Below, one piece after another: positions 1-5,367 of a stretch of DNA of 7,376 bases. Within the stretch, counting starts at the first letter, position 1. Each line of letters begins with the position of its first letter. This DNA comes from Clostridia bacterium (GTDB lineage: Bacteria; Bacillota_A; Clostridia; Christensenellales; Aristaeellaceae): contig JAFQGN010000077.1 in NCBI GenBank assembly GCA_017398245.1, positions 1 through 7,376 of the forward strand. Reading direction: 5' to 3'. Under the pieces are notes generated by a model. That model worked only from the letters and a program-made list of their open reading frames with translations. It had not been told where the DNA came from and did not search any database. The position numbers and the translations under genes were made by a program.

Positions 1-9
1 AATCGGTTT

Positions 10-92
10 GCCGGGGGACGAAGGCGGAGGCTCCGCCCCCTGCACCCCCGCCAAGGGGAATGATTCCCCGTGGAACCCTCAATATGGGGTCA
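10..92 (+). repeat. Two-hairpin palindromic intergenic element, copy 1
   Basis: Two adjacent hairpins. The first pairs 23-28 with 32-37 (GGCGGA / TCCGCC, loop GGC). The second pairs 51-60 with 64-73, with one mismatch (A54/G70) around a GGGGAA / TTCCCC core and a TGA loop. The order, 3-base loops and flanking CCC-rich text match the element at 258-340 in the opposite orientation. Read in one frame each, the copies give the related peptides AKGNDSPWNPQYG and AKGISSLWNPIYG, which shows common descent rather than coding. I see no ribosome binding site or gene here. Confidence 0.7.
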
Positions 93-247
93 TAAGATCG
101 GTGCGGGGCTGTGGAGCTCTATATGGGAAAGCGGCGGAGACAGATCCACTATACCCCCTCTGCACTCCTCAATATTGGTATTTCCCAAATAACAGGCAAG
201 TGTGCCCGGCAAAGGCTGCGCCTTGGGCCGGGCGCCGTCATGCCGGT
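93..247. other. Non-coding spacer with one imperfect hairpin
   Basis: This stretch lies between the two inverted repeat copies. The only clear structure is a hairpin at 205-232: CCCGGC (205-210) pairs with GCCGGG (227-232), and AAGGC (212-216) pairs with GCCTT (220-224), with a TGC loop and a small internal bulge. The short text CCTCAATAT occurs near 77 and again near 168. I found no gene, promoter or RNA gene that I can support. Confidence 0.5.
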
Positions 248-268
248 AAAAAATCTATCCCCATAGAT
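248..268 (-). terminator. Weak terminator-like hairpin downstream of the ThuA operon
   Basis: Read on the minus strand, ATCTAT-GGGG-ATAGAT (268-253) is followed at once by a run of six T (253-248). The T-run and position after the operon fit an intrinsic terminator. The stem is only six base pairs and AT-rich, so on its own it would be weak. The two stronger hairpins just upstream (275-297 and 306-328) may help but have no T-run of their own. Confidence 0.35.
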
Positions 269-340
269 GGGATTCCAAAGGGATGAAATCCCTTTGGCAG
301 GGTGTCCAGAGGGGCAGCGCCCCTCTGGCGTAACCCCTGT
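258..340 (-). repeat. Two-hairpin palindromic intergenic element, copy 2 (inverted)
   Basis: Two perfect 10-bp hairpins with 3-base loops. One pairs CCAAAGGGAT (275-284) with ATCCCTTTGG (288-297), loop GAA. The other pairs CCAGAGGGGC (306-315) with GCCCCTCTGG (319-328), loop AGC. The reverse complement aligns along its length with 10-92, including the spacer between the hairpins and the GGAAnCC that follows. Stem sequences differ between copies but stay paired. It begins about 15 bases after the stop codon of the ThuA-like gene, so it lies in that transcript's 3' end. Confidence 0.75.
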
Positions 341-342
341 GC

Positions 343-1065
343 TCAATACATCTTCAGCGTGGAGGCGTACATCTCGGGATCGAGGCCGGACTTCTCAAAC
401 AGCTCCTTGCCTTCGGCGGCCCAGAGCATGCCGCGGCGCATCATTTCGCAGGCTTCCGGCGCGTCGAACACGTCGTTATGATGACCGAGGGAATTGTAAT
501 ACACGCGGCCATGGCCCCAGCGGCGTGTCCACGCAACGGGCACGTCCACTTCGCCGTTGGAGGCATGGTAATAGTTGACGACCGGATAGCGCGTGGTGGC
601 GAGAACCTCGTTGGCCGGGTCGACATGGACGTAATACTGCTCGGTGGCGACTTCAAAATCCGGGATGCCGTCCACCAGCGGGCTGGAGCCGCGCTTGATG
701 TTCACCCTGTACTTCACGCCGTCTCCGCCGGGATGGGAGACCCACTGGCCGCCGGTCATGAACTGCCATTCGGTGTCCTGACGGAAGGAATCGCACATGC
801 CGCCGTGGCAGCCGGCCAGGCCCACGCCGTGCTTGCCGACCGCTTCGCAAACGCCCTTGCACTGCTCGCGGGTGATGGCGCCCATGGTCCAGACCGGAAC
901 GATCAGATCCAGAGAATTGAGGTATTCATAATCCAGGAACGCATCCAGAGTATCGCTGACCTTGACCTCGAAGCCTTCCTCGCGCAGCATCTGCGCAAAA
1001 CGGTTTCCTACCGGGCCGGGCTCGTGTCCGTCCCAGCCGCCCCAAACGATTAGCGCCTTTTTCAT
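343..1065 (-). CDS. ThuA-like domain protein (trehalose-utilisation family)
   Basis: This encodes a 240-residue protein covering essentially a whole ThuA domain, a fold related to class I glutamine amidotransferases. Seen in the sequence: an N-terminal strand and turn KKALIVWGGWDGHEP (2-16), the central GLAGCHGGMCDSF (82-94) with Cys86-His87 at the nucleophile-elbow position, WQFMTGGQWVSHPGG (100-114), and PVAWTRRWGHGRVYYNSLGH (176-195) near the end. There is no signal peptide, so it is probably cytoplasmic. The ATG at 1065 has an AGGAGGGA ribosome binding site (1078-1071 on the minus strand). It lies 24 bases after the dehydrogenase stop, so the two are almost certainly co-transcribed. In rhizobia, ThuA works with the dehydrogenase ThuB on trehalose-type sugars through 3-keto intermediates. 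A similar role here is inferred; the substrate is unknown and I assign no symbol. Confidence 0.88.
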   Translation of the reverse strand: MKKALIVWGGWDGHEPGPVGNRFAQMLREEGFEVKVSDTLDAFLDYEYLNSLDLIVPVWTMGAITREQCKGVCEAVGKHGVGLAGCHGGMCDSFRQDTEWQFMTGGQWVSHPGGDGVKYRVNIKRGSSPLVDGIPDFEVATEQYYVHVDPANEVLATTRYPVVNYYHASNGEVDVPVAWTRRWGHGRVYYNSLGHHNDVFDAPEACEMMRRGMLWAAEGKELFEKSGLDPEMYASTLKMY

Positions 1066-1089
1066 GGTGTTCCCTCCTGATTTTTGTGT

Positions 1090-2181
1090 TTATTTGTTCA
1101 ATGCGACCGCATCCCTGCGGGTATAGACGGATTCGATTTCGACATTTTCGCCCTTTTCGCTCGCGCTGTAGAAGGCGCACATGACCTCCAGCACGTGCAG
1201 AGTCTGCTTCCAGCCGGCCAGCGGTTCTTCTCCCGTGCGGATGCAGCGGCAGAAATCCGTAAAGCCAAGGCCGCGGCTGTTCACCGTATTCGGATAGACC
1301 ACCGGCACCTGCTCCCAAACATTGCTGCCCGGGCGCAGAATTTCGATCGGACCGCCGAAGGTGTTCGGATCCGGCACGCGCAAAGTGCCCGCGGAGCCAT
1401 AGACCGTGATGGGCTGGGTGTCTTTGTTGTATACGTCAAAGGAGGTGACCAGCGTGCCGATCGCGCCGGATTCGAAGTTCAGAACGCCCGCGCAGTGCGT
1501 GGGCACTTCCACTTCGATGACCTGGCCCTTTTTCTTTTCGCTGCCGATCACGCGCTGCGGGTACGACGCGCGCACGGAGGCGGCCACGTTTTTGACCCCG
1601 CCCAGCAGGTTCACCAGCGCGGTGACGTAGTACGGGCCCATATCAAAGAGCGGGCCTGCGCCGAATTTATAGAAGAATTCCGGGTCCGGATGCCACGATT
1701 CCGGGCCGTGGCCGAGCATCTGCGCCGTAGCGGCCACGGGCGTGCCGATCCAGCCGTCCTCGATCAGCTTTTTGCACGTCTGTATGCCGCCGCCGAGGAA
1801 GGTATCCGGCGCGCCGCCCAGCAGCAGGCCCTTTTCCTGTGCAAAGGCCACCTGTTCGCGGCCGTCTTCCAAAGTGCAGGCCAGCGGCTTTTCACAGAAG
1901 GCGTGCTTTCCGGCCGCGAGCGCCATCATGTTTACTTTTTTGTGCTCCAGCGGTGGGGTGATGTTCAGGATGGCCTCGATGGTCGGGTCGGCCATCACCT
2001 CTTCATCGGTGAATACGGCGTTGGGGATGTTATAGGTCTTCTGGGCCTCCAGCGCGCGTTCGGGAATGATATCGCACACCGTGATGACCTCGACCACATC
2101 GGCAAAGCGGGTGGTCAGGTTGGTCAGATAGATGCCCGAAATGCAGCCGCAGCCGATGACGGCCACGCGTACTCTTTCCAT
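1090..2181 (-). CDS. Gfo/Idh/MocA family NAD(P)-dependent oxidoreductase
   Basis: A 363-residue, full-length two-domain sugar or cyclitol dehydrogenase. The Rossmann part starts with VRVAVIGCGCISG (4-16), with the glycine motif at 10-15. Asp37 at the end of the second strand (TVCD) favours NAD over NADP. The family motif CEKPL is at 96-100, with Lys98 the usual catalytic lysine. The substrate domain has GPLFDMGPYYVTALVNLLG (176-194); many family members have a His where Tyr184 stands in this DxGxH-like segment. No signal peptide is seen. The ATG at 2181 is preceded by GGAGGAAC (2194-2187, minus strand) and by a good promoter. It is the first gene of an operon with the ThuA-like gene. The pairing suggests oxidation of a glycoside, perhaps to a 3-keto sugar as for ThuB, but family members act on many substrates and this one cannot be named from sequence alone. 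Confidence 0.92.
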   Translation of the reverse strand: MERVRVAVIGCGCISGIYLTNLTTRFADVVEVITVCDIIPERALEAQKTYNIPNAVFTDEEVMADPTIEAILNITPPLEHKKVNMMALAAGKHAFCEKPLACTLEDGREQVAFAQEKGLLLGGAPDTFLGGGIQTCKKLIEDGWIGTPVAATAQMLGHGPESWHPDPEFFYKFGAGPLFDMGPYYVTALVNLLGGVKNVAASVRASYPQRVIGSEKKKGQVIEVEVPTHCAGVLNFESGAIGTLVTSFDVYNKDTQPITVYGSAGTLRVPDPNTFGGPIEILRPGSNVWEQVPVVYPNTVNSRGLGFTDFCRCIRTGEEPLAGWKQTLHVLEVMCAFYSASEKGENVEIESVYTRRDAVALNK

Positions 2182-2219
2182 ATTGTGTTCCTCCGTTAAA
2201 TTCAGGCTGTTCTCTTCAC

Positions 2220-2248
2220 ATTATACAGCCCGGAGGCGGTTTGGGCAA
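2220..2248 (-). promoter_or_regulatory. Promoter of the dehydrogenase/ThuA operon
   Basis: On the minus strand, TTGCCC (2248-2243) is separated by 17 bases from a perfect TATAAT (2225-2220). The predicted transcript would start near 2213, giving a leader of about 30 bases with the ribosome binding site at 2194-2187. It sits back to back with the rightward promoter of the small gene. Confidence 0.75.
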
Positions 2249-2277
2249 TGGCAAAATCGGATCGAATGTGGTATAGT
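2248..2277 (+). promoter_or_regulatory. Promoter of the small 96-residue gene (extended -10)
   Basis: TATAGT (2272-2277) is preceded by TGG, an extended -10. The -35 is poor: the best match is ATGGCA (2248-2253) at 18 bases spacing. It touches the -35 box of the divergent promoter. The transcript would start near 2284, which rules out the in-frame upstream ATG at 2248 as the start of the downstream gene. Confidence 0.55.
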
Positions 2278-2310
2278 AGGAAAGAAGAGGAAAGCAAACG
2301 GAGGACAGAT

Positions 2311-2601
2311 ATGAACAGGCTTTGGGTAAAGGCGCTCAAAAGGCATCGCATCATCAAGAATACCGACGCGCCGTGCGAATGGGGCGAGCAGGAGGAAGTT
2401 CTGCGCGAAATTCTGCGCGAGCTGGATTACCCCTGCCCCATGTGGCTGGACAAGCACGAAAAGGAATTTGATACCTTCCGCCGCACCATCTTCCGGCCGG
2501 AGCATTTTATCGAAGACGTGCCCTTTGACGAGCTGGAAGTGGAATATCTGGACGGTTCCGACGAAAAGCGCCGCTCCAAAGACCCGCGAAATCAGTTCTG
2601 A
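2311..2601 (+). CDS. Small conserved-type protein of unknown function, 96 aa
   Basis: The protein starts MNRLWVKALKRHRIIKNT and is basic at first, then acidic, with a middle helix rich in Glu (QEEVLREILRELD, about 27-39). A PMWLDKHEKEFDTFRRTIF stretch (43-61) is followed by an acidic tail section and a basic, probably disordered end. It is soluble, with no signal peptide or membrane segment. The general pattern (WVK...RI near the start, PMWL.KHEKE in the middle, F...HF...V.FD.LE.E later) resembles a small uncharacterised protein I associate with Clostridia, but I know no function. I chose the ATG at 2311 because GGAG lies just upstream (2300-2304) and the promoter ends at 2277. The next gene follows after 75 bases and has its own promoter. 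No Cys cluster or known catalytic motif is visible. Confidence 0.8.
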   Translation: MNRLWVKALKRHRIIKNTDAPCEWGEQEEVLREILRELDYPCPMWLDKHEKEFDTFRRTIFRPEHFIEDVPFDELEVEYLDGSDEKRRSKDPRNQF

Positions 2602-2614
2602 GCAGCATTTGCGG

Positions 2615-2643
2615 TTGAAGTGAACAGCGGCATATGTTAAAAT
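2615..2643 (+). promoter_or_regulatory. Promoter of the membrane protein gene
   Basis: TTGAAG (2615-2620) and TAAAAT (2638-2643) are spaced by 17 bases, and TGT directly before the -10 makes it an extended -10. The transcript would start near 2650, just ahead of the AAAGGAGG ribosome binding site at 2661-2668. The gene can therefore be expressed independently of the small gene upstream, although read-through is also likely since no terminator separates them. Confidence 0.65.
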
Positions 2644-2676
2644 ATAGAATACGTTTTGCTAAAGGAGGTTTCGCGC

Positions 2677-3672
2677 ATGGCAAGCGAAGGAAAGACCCCC
2701 CGACACGATTATGTTGAGCGCTCGCAAAGGCGCAGCGGATACAGGCGCAGAGAGGAACGAAGGAGGACCACCGCATGGGATGTGATCCGTCTCATCCTTT
2801 CCGTGCTGCTTTGCATCGTCTGCTTCCCCGTGGGCCTGTTCGCCTTGTGGACCTGCCGCTTCGGCGCGGGCACAAGAATGCTGCTCACCGTGGTCACGGG
2901 CGTACTGTTTTTTGCCCTTATGGCCTTTGCGCTGACGGTCGAGACCGATAACCCCATGATCGATAAGCTGCAGGACCGCGCGCTCAGCGGCCTTGCGGTT
3001 GTGGAACAGCGCGTGCAGGTGGAAGCGGAGAAGGGCCGGCAGATCGCCGAGGCGATCCCGCCGGTGCTGGCGCAGCAGCTGCTCGTGCCCGCAGTGGAAT
3101 GGGCCGCGCAGGAGCTGCCGAACATCAGCGCGAATCTGGAAGCGATGCGCGAACAGGGAGGCCAGCTGGCCGACAATGCGCACAATGCCGCGCTGGAGGC
3201 GCTGTATTCGCTTAATATCCTGCCCACGCCCGAGCCCACCGAGGTTCCCGAGCCCACGGTCGAATCGCAGCCCGTCATAACCCCCGCTCCCGTGGCGACC
3301 GAAGCGCCCACGGCCGCGCCGGTTGAGACTCCTGCACCCGTTGTTACAACTGCGCCTACGGCGGAACCGGAGTCTGCTGCAACGCCCGCGCCTGTGGCGA
3401 CCGAAGCGCCTGTCGTGACCCCGGCTCCCACTGCCACACCCGCTCCGACGCCTACGCCGGTTCCCACTCCGGCGCCGACGCCCACTCCCGAGCCGGAGCC
3501 GACCGACACCCCCGCGCCGGATCCGAATTCCACCGTGTATCTCAAGCCCGGCAGCGCCGCGTTCCACAAGAGCAAGGACTGCCCGCTGGCCGAAGGCGCG
3601 CTGCCGATCCAGCGTTCCATCGCCGTGATGCGCTCCGCCAAGGAGTGTGCCGAGTGCTTCGCCGCCCAGTGA
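2677..3672 (+). CDS. Two-helix membrane protein with Pro/Thr linker and C-terminal His/Cys motif
   Basis: A 331-residue protein of unknown function. Residues 1-34 are very basic (many Arg). Two hydrophobic helices follow at about 36-59 and 66-88, with the turn WTCRFGAGTRM. Residues 90-180 look helical and Ala/Glu/Gln-rich, possibly coiled. Residues 182-285 are a low-complexity linker of Pro, Thr, Ala, Val and Glu, including two copies of PAPVATEAP encoded by near-identical DNA (3286-3309 and 3388-3411). The C-terminal 46 residues (VYLKPGSAAFHKSKDC onward) carry His297-x4-Cys302 and Cys324-x2-Cys327. This arrangement resembles the small Ada-type metal-binding-like modules found at the ends of many Firmicute surface or nuclease proteins, so zinc binding is plausible. 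The ATG at 2677 has AAAGGAGG eight bases upstream; a TTG at 2656 in the same frame precedes that site and is rejected. A strong terminator follows the stop. Topology of the C-terminal part is uncertain. Confidence 0.82.
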   Translation: MASEGKTPRHDYVERSQRRSGYRRREERRRTTAWDVIRLILSVLLCIVCFPVGLFALWTCRFGAGTRMLLTVVTGVLFFALMAFALTVETDNPMIDKLQDRALSGLAVVEQRVQVEAEKGRQIAEAIPPVLAQQLLVPAVEWAAQELPNISANLEAMREQGGQLADNAHNAALEALYSLNILPTPEPTEVPEPTVESQPVITPAPVATEAPTAAPVETPAPVVTTAPTAEPESAATPAPVATEAPVVTPAPTATPAPTPTPVPTPAPTPTPEPEPTDTPAPDPNSTVYLKPGSAAFHKSKDCPLAEGALPIQRSIAVMRSAKECAECFAAQ

Positions 3673-3686
3673 TCATTACCGTGTGA

Positions 3687-3722
3687 AAAAGAGCCCTTTC
3701 TTTGAACAGAAAGGGCTCTTTT
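3687..3722 (+). terminator. Intrinsic terminator after the membrane protein gene
   Basis: A perfect 15-bp stem pairs 3687-3701 (AAAAGAGCCCTTTCT) with 3708-3722, with a TTGAAC loop. The 3' arm ends in CTTTT and continues TTTGTTTCT-like text. It begins 14 bases after the stop codon. The matching A-run at its 5' foot means it could also work on the minus strand. Confidence 0.88.
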
Positions 3723-3761
3723 GTTTCTCTAACCTGTAGTGCGGAAAGGCATTAGCCGCCG

Positions 3762-3939
3762 GTCGGCAGTGCCGACAGACATTTGCTGCCGCCGCCGGCC
3801 AGTGGCCGGTGACAATTGCTGCCGCCGAATCTTACGATAGGGATATTAAACTCTAAAATAGACTTCTTTTAGGAGGAGGCGGGGAACCCTTTTCTTCTTC
3901 GGAAGAGCGGGCAGTGCCCGCAGAGATTTGCTACCGCTG
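3762..3939. repeat. Three small hairpin modules with constant AGT loop and TTGCTGCCGC tail
   Basis: Three 15-base hairpins share the loop AGT but have different 6-bp stems: GTCGGC/GCCGAC (3762-3776), CCGGCC/GGCCGG (3795-3809) and GCGGGC/GCCCGC (3907-3921). Each is followed by nearly the same 18 bases, of the form nGAnA-TTTGCTGCCGC-CG (3777-3794, 3810-3827, 3922-3939). The stems change on both arms together while loop and tail stay fixed. Copies 2 and 3 are also followed by a shared TTACGATAGG (3832-3841 and 3944-3953), exactly 112 bases apart, so they head a longer tandem unit. Confidence 0.8.
3861..3906. repeat. Degenerate long-hairpin unit, right arm lost
   Basis: GACTTCTTTT (3861-3870) and the left arm GGGGAACCCTTTTCTT (3881-3896) match the start of the intact units to the right, and lie 112 bases before the corresponding text of the first intact unit. 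The expected right arm and CGCAA end are missing. Instead a short stem TCTTC-TTCG-GAAGA (3893-3906) closes on a C(TTCG)G tetraloop and runs straight into the third AGT hairpin. Confidence 0.6.
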
Positions 3940-3972
3940 AACTTTACGATAGGAATATCAAACCCATATATC

Positions 3973-4040
3973 GGTTTCTTTTTTGAGGGGGTTCGGGGGA
4001 GCCCTTTTTCTTTTCCCAAAGAAAAAGGGCTCCCCCGCAA
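3973..4040. repeat. Long-hairpin repeat unit A
   Basis: The unit starts GGTTTCTTTT, has a G-rich spacer, then a perfect 20-bp stem (3994-4013 with 4018-4037) and a TCCC loop, and ends CGCAA. The tip of the stem (CTTT/AAAG) and the ends are shared with units B and C; the lower stem (CGGGGGAGCCC and its complement) is specific to this copy. No coding potential is supported. Confidence 0.85.
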
Positions 4041-4057
4041 AAAAAACTGCCCAAACA

Positions 4058-4119
4058 GGTTTCTTTGGGGTGGGCGCGGGAGGGGGCTTTCTTTTCCTAA
4101 AGAAAGCCCCCTCCCGCAA
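4058..4119. repeat. Long-hairpin repeat unit B
   Basis: The unit starts GGTTTCTTT, followed by a G-rich spacer and a perfect 19-bp stem (4076-4094 with 4099-4117) with a TCCT loop, ending CGCAA. The lower stem reads GCGGGAGGGGGC with its exact complement, unlike units A and C. It starts 85 bases after unit A. Confidence 0.85.
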
Positions 4120-4138
4120 TTATTCTGCCTACCCGTCC

Positions 4139-4211
4139 GGTTTCTTTTCAGGAGAGCGCGAGAACCCCTTTTCTTTTTCCAAAGAAAAGGGGTTCTCGCA
4201 AAAGCGCTCTC
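4139..4211. repeat. Long-hairpin repeat unit C, next to the esterase stop codon
   Basis: The unit starts GGTTTCTTTT, with a perfect 19-bp stem (4158-4176 with 4181-4199), a TTCC loop and the CGCAA ending. The lower stem GCGAGAACCCC and its complement are specific to this copy. An outer 8-bp pair, GAGAGCGC (4152-4159) with GCGCTCTC (4204-4211), could extend or compete with it. It lies about 20 bases downstream of the minus-strand esterase stop, so it will be in that transcript's 3' end. It has no following T-run on the minus strand, so a classical terminator role is unproven. Confidence 0.82.
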
Positions 4212-4218
4212 TCGCAGC

Positions 4219-5181
4219 TTACTCCGCGCAGATGAACTCCATGATCCTGTCGTCGCTCTCCGGCAGCGATTCATGCCCGAAATCCGGATAGAACACGACG
4301 TCCTTCTCCGCCACGATCTTGTTGTACGCCGCAAACTGGGTCGAAGGCGGGCACACCGTGTCGATCAGGCCCGTGAACATCAATATCTTCGCCCGGATGC
4401 GGTGCGCGATGTGCTGGTTGTCGATGTACCCCAGCTTCGTGAACACCTCGTTTTCCCTCCTGTGCGTCGGGTCGCTGTGGCGGAAATACTCGCGCAGCTC
4501 GGCATACGCCGCCACGTCCAGATCCATGTCCCACACCCGCCTGTAATCGCACAGGAACGGGTATACCGGCGCCGCGCGATACAGCTTCGGCGTCAGCGCA
4601 GCGCACGCCAGAGTCAGACCGCCGCCCTGCGAGCCGCCCGTCGCGCTCACCTTCGTCTCGTCCACAAAGTCCATCGCCATTACAATGCGCGCCAGCTGCG
4701 CGGTGTCCAGAAACACATTGCGGAAATACATCTTGTCCGGGTCCGGATCGTCCAGACCGCGGATGATGTGCCCGTGGTGCGTGTTGCCCTTCACCGGCAC
4801 GATGTCCTCGGAAATACCGCCCTGTCCGCGGCAGTCCATGTTCACCGCCGCCATGCCCACGGCGCACCATTTGAGCATGCTGGAGAACGATCCGCCGCTG
4901 CCCGTGTACCCGTGGAACAGGCACACTGCCGGGATCTTTCCCTGCACGCCGGCCGGCTTTGCCAGACGGCAGTGGATCTTCGCGCCGCCAACGCCCACAA
5001 AGTACATCTCGTAGCATTCCACGCCCGGCGCCTGGAATTCAGCCGGAACCAGCTCGCAGCCCGTCCCCAGCGCTTCCATTTCGGCAATGGCCCTGTCCCA
5101 GTATTCCTCAATATCCGCCGGCCTCGGGTTGCATCCTTCAAACTGCAGCAGTTTTTCCACCGACATATCTACAATAGGCAT
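4219..5181 (-). CDS. Acetyl xylan esterase / cephalosporin-C deacetylase family (CE7)
   Basis: A 320-residue alpha/beta hydrolase of normal CE7 length. CE7 enzymes remove acetyl groups from xylo-oligosaccharides and other small acetylated sugars, and many also act on cephalosporin C. All signature motifs are present: Arg118-Gly-Gln (MDCRGQGG), the nucleophile elbow GGSQGGG with Ser184, Asp274 in GLIDTVCPPST, and His303-Glu304 in DFGHES. Tyr92 in FHGYTGS is at the expected oxyanion-hole position. There is no signal peptide, so it acts inside the cell on imported sugars. I chose the ATG at 5181 because AAAGGGGG (5197-5190, minus strand) precedes it and the N-terminus MPIVDMSVEKLLQF aligns with the family start; an ATG seven codons upstream at 5202 has a poorer site. 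The open frame continues far upstream antisense to the GH36 gene but that part is not coding. It is divergent from GH36 with a 186-bp gap. Confidence 0.93.
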   Translation of the reverse strand: MPIVDMSVEKLLQFEGCNPRPADIEEYWDRAIAEMEALGTGCELVPAEFQAPGVECYEMYFVGVGGAKIHCRLAKPAGVQGKIPAVCLFHGYTGSGGSFSSMLKWCAVGMAAVNMDCRGQGGISEDIVPVKGNTHHGHIIRGLDDPDPDKMYFRNVFLDTAQLARIVMAMDFVDETKVSATGGSQGGGLTLACAALTPKLYRAAPVYPFLCDYRRVWDMDLDVAAYAELREYFRHSDPTHRRENEVFTKLGYIDNQHIAHRIRAKILMFTGLIDTVCPPSTQFAAYNKIVAEKDVVFYPDFGHESLPESDDRIMEFICAE

Positions 5182-5223
5182 CCGTATTTCCCCCTTTATC
5201 ATCGCTAAAGGTCTCCCACGCCT

Positions 5224-5252
5224 ATGATACCTTTTTCCGCCCCTCTTGTAAA
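5224..5252 (-). promoter_or_regulatory. Promoter of the CE7 esterase gene
   Basis: On the minus strand, TTTACA (5252-5247) is followed after 17 bases by TATCAT (5229-5224). Transcription would start near 5217, giving a leader of about 35 bases. This also argues that the start codon lies at 5181 or 5202 and not further upstream. Confidence 0.65.
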
Positions 5253-5296
5253 TCGTTTTCCGCCCCGTGCCGCAAAACTGCGCCGCCCAAAAACCG

Positions 5297-5325
5297 TTCC
5301 CGCCGCGCCTGTTCTGTGCTACAAT
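5297..5325 (+). promoter_or_regulatory. Promoter of the GH36 gene (extended -10)
   Basis: TACAAT (5320-5325) with TGC directly upstream forms an extended -10. The -35 is weak (TTCCCG at 5297-5302, 17-base spacing). Transcription would start near 5332, leaving about 36 bases of leader that contain AAAGGAGG (5351-5358). Confidence 0.6.
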
Positions 5326-5367
5326 ACACACAAGAAAAATCCCTTCCCCCAAAGGAGGCTCATCCAT

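Noticed and set aside
8..578. Short open frames in the left non-coding region
   Set aside because: They read through palindromic repeats or antisense to the ThuA-like gene, and none has a ribosome binding site.
1084..2199. Plus-strand 371-residue open frame opposite the dehydrogenase
   Set aside because: The minus strand encodes an intact Gfo/Idh/MocA enzyme with all motifs; the plus-strand frame gives an Arg/His/Ala-rich sequence of no known family.
2659..3641. Two long minus-strand open frames opposite the membrane protein gene
   Set aside because: They are Arg/Gly- or Gly/Ser/Val-rich low-complexity readings of the Pro/Thr-coding DNA, without ribosome binding sites. The plus strand has promoter, ribosome binding site, membrane helices and terminator.
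3762..4211. CRISPR array
   Set aside because: Repeats are few, imperfect and palindromic with irregular periods (33, 112, 85, 81), no spacers of constant length are present and no cas gene is nearby.
3846..4334. Open frames on both strands across the repeat island, giving peptides such as SPFSLGKEKGLPR
   Set aside because: The peptides simply repeat with the hairpin units and have no start signals. Such readings of palindromic repeats are often annotated as small hypothetical proteins, but the DNA structure explains them better.
5245..5262. Possible CcpA (cre) site TTGTAAATCGTTTTCC over the esterase -35 box
   Set aside because: It resembles a cre site but carries an extra base between the conserved AA and CG, so it does not fit the consensus spacing. 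Catabolite control is plausible for these genes but not supported by this match.
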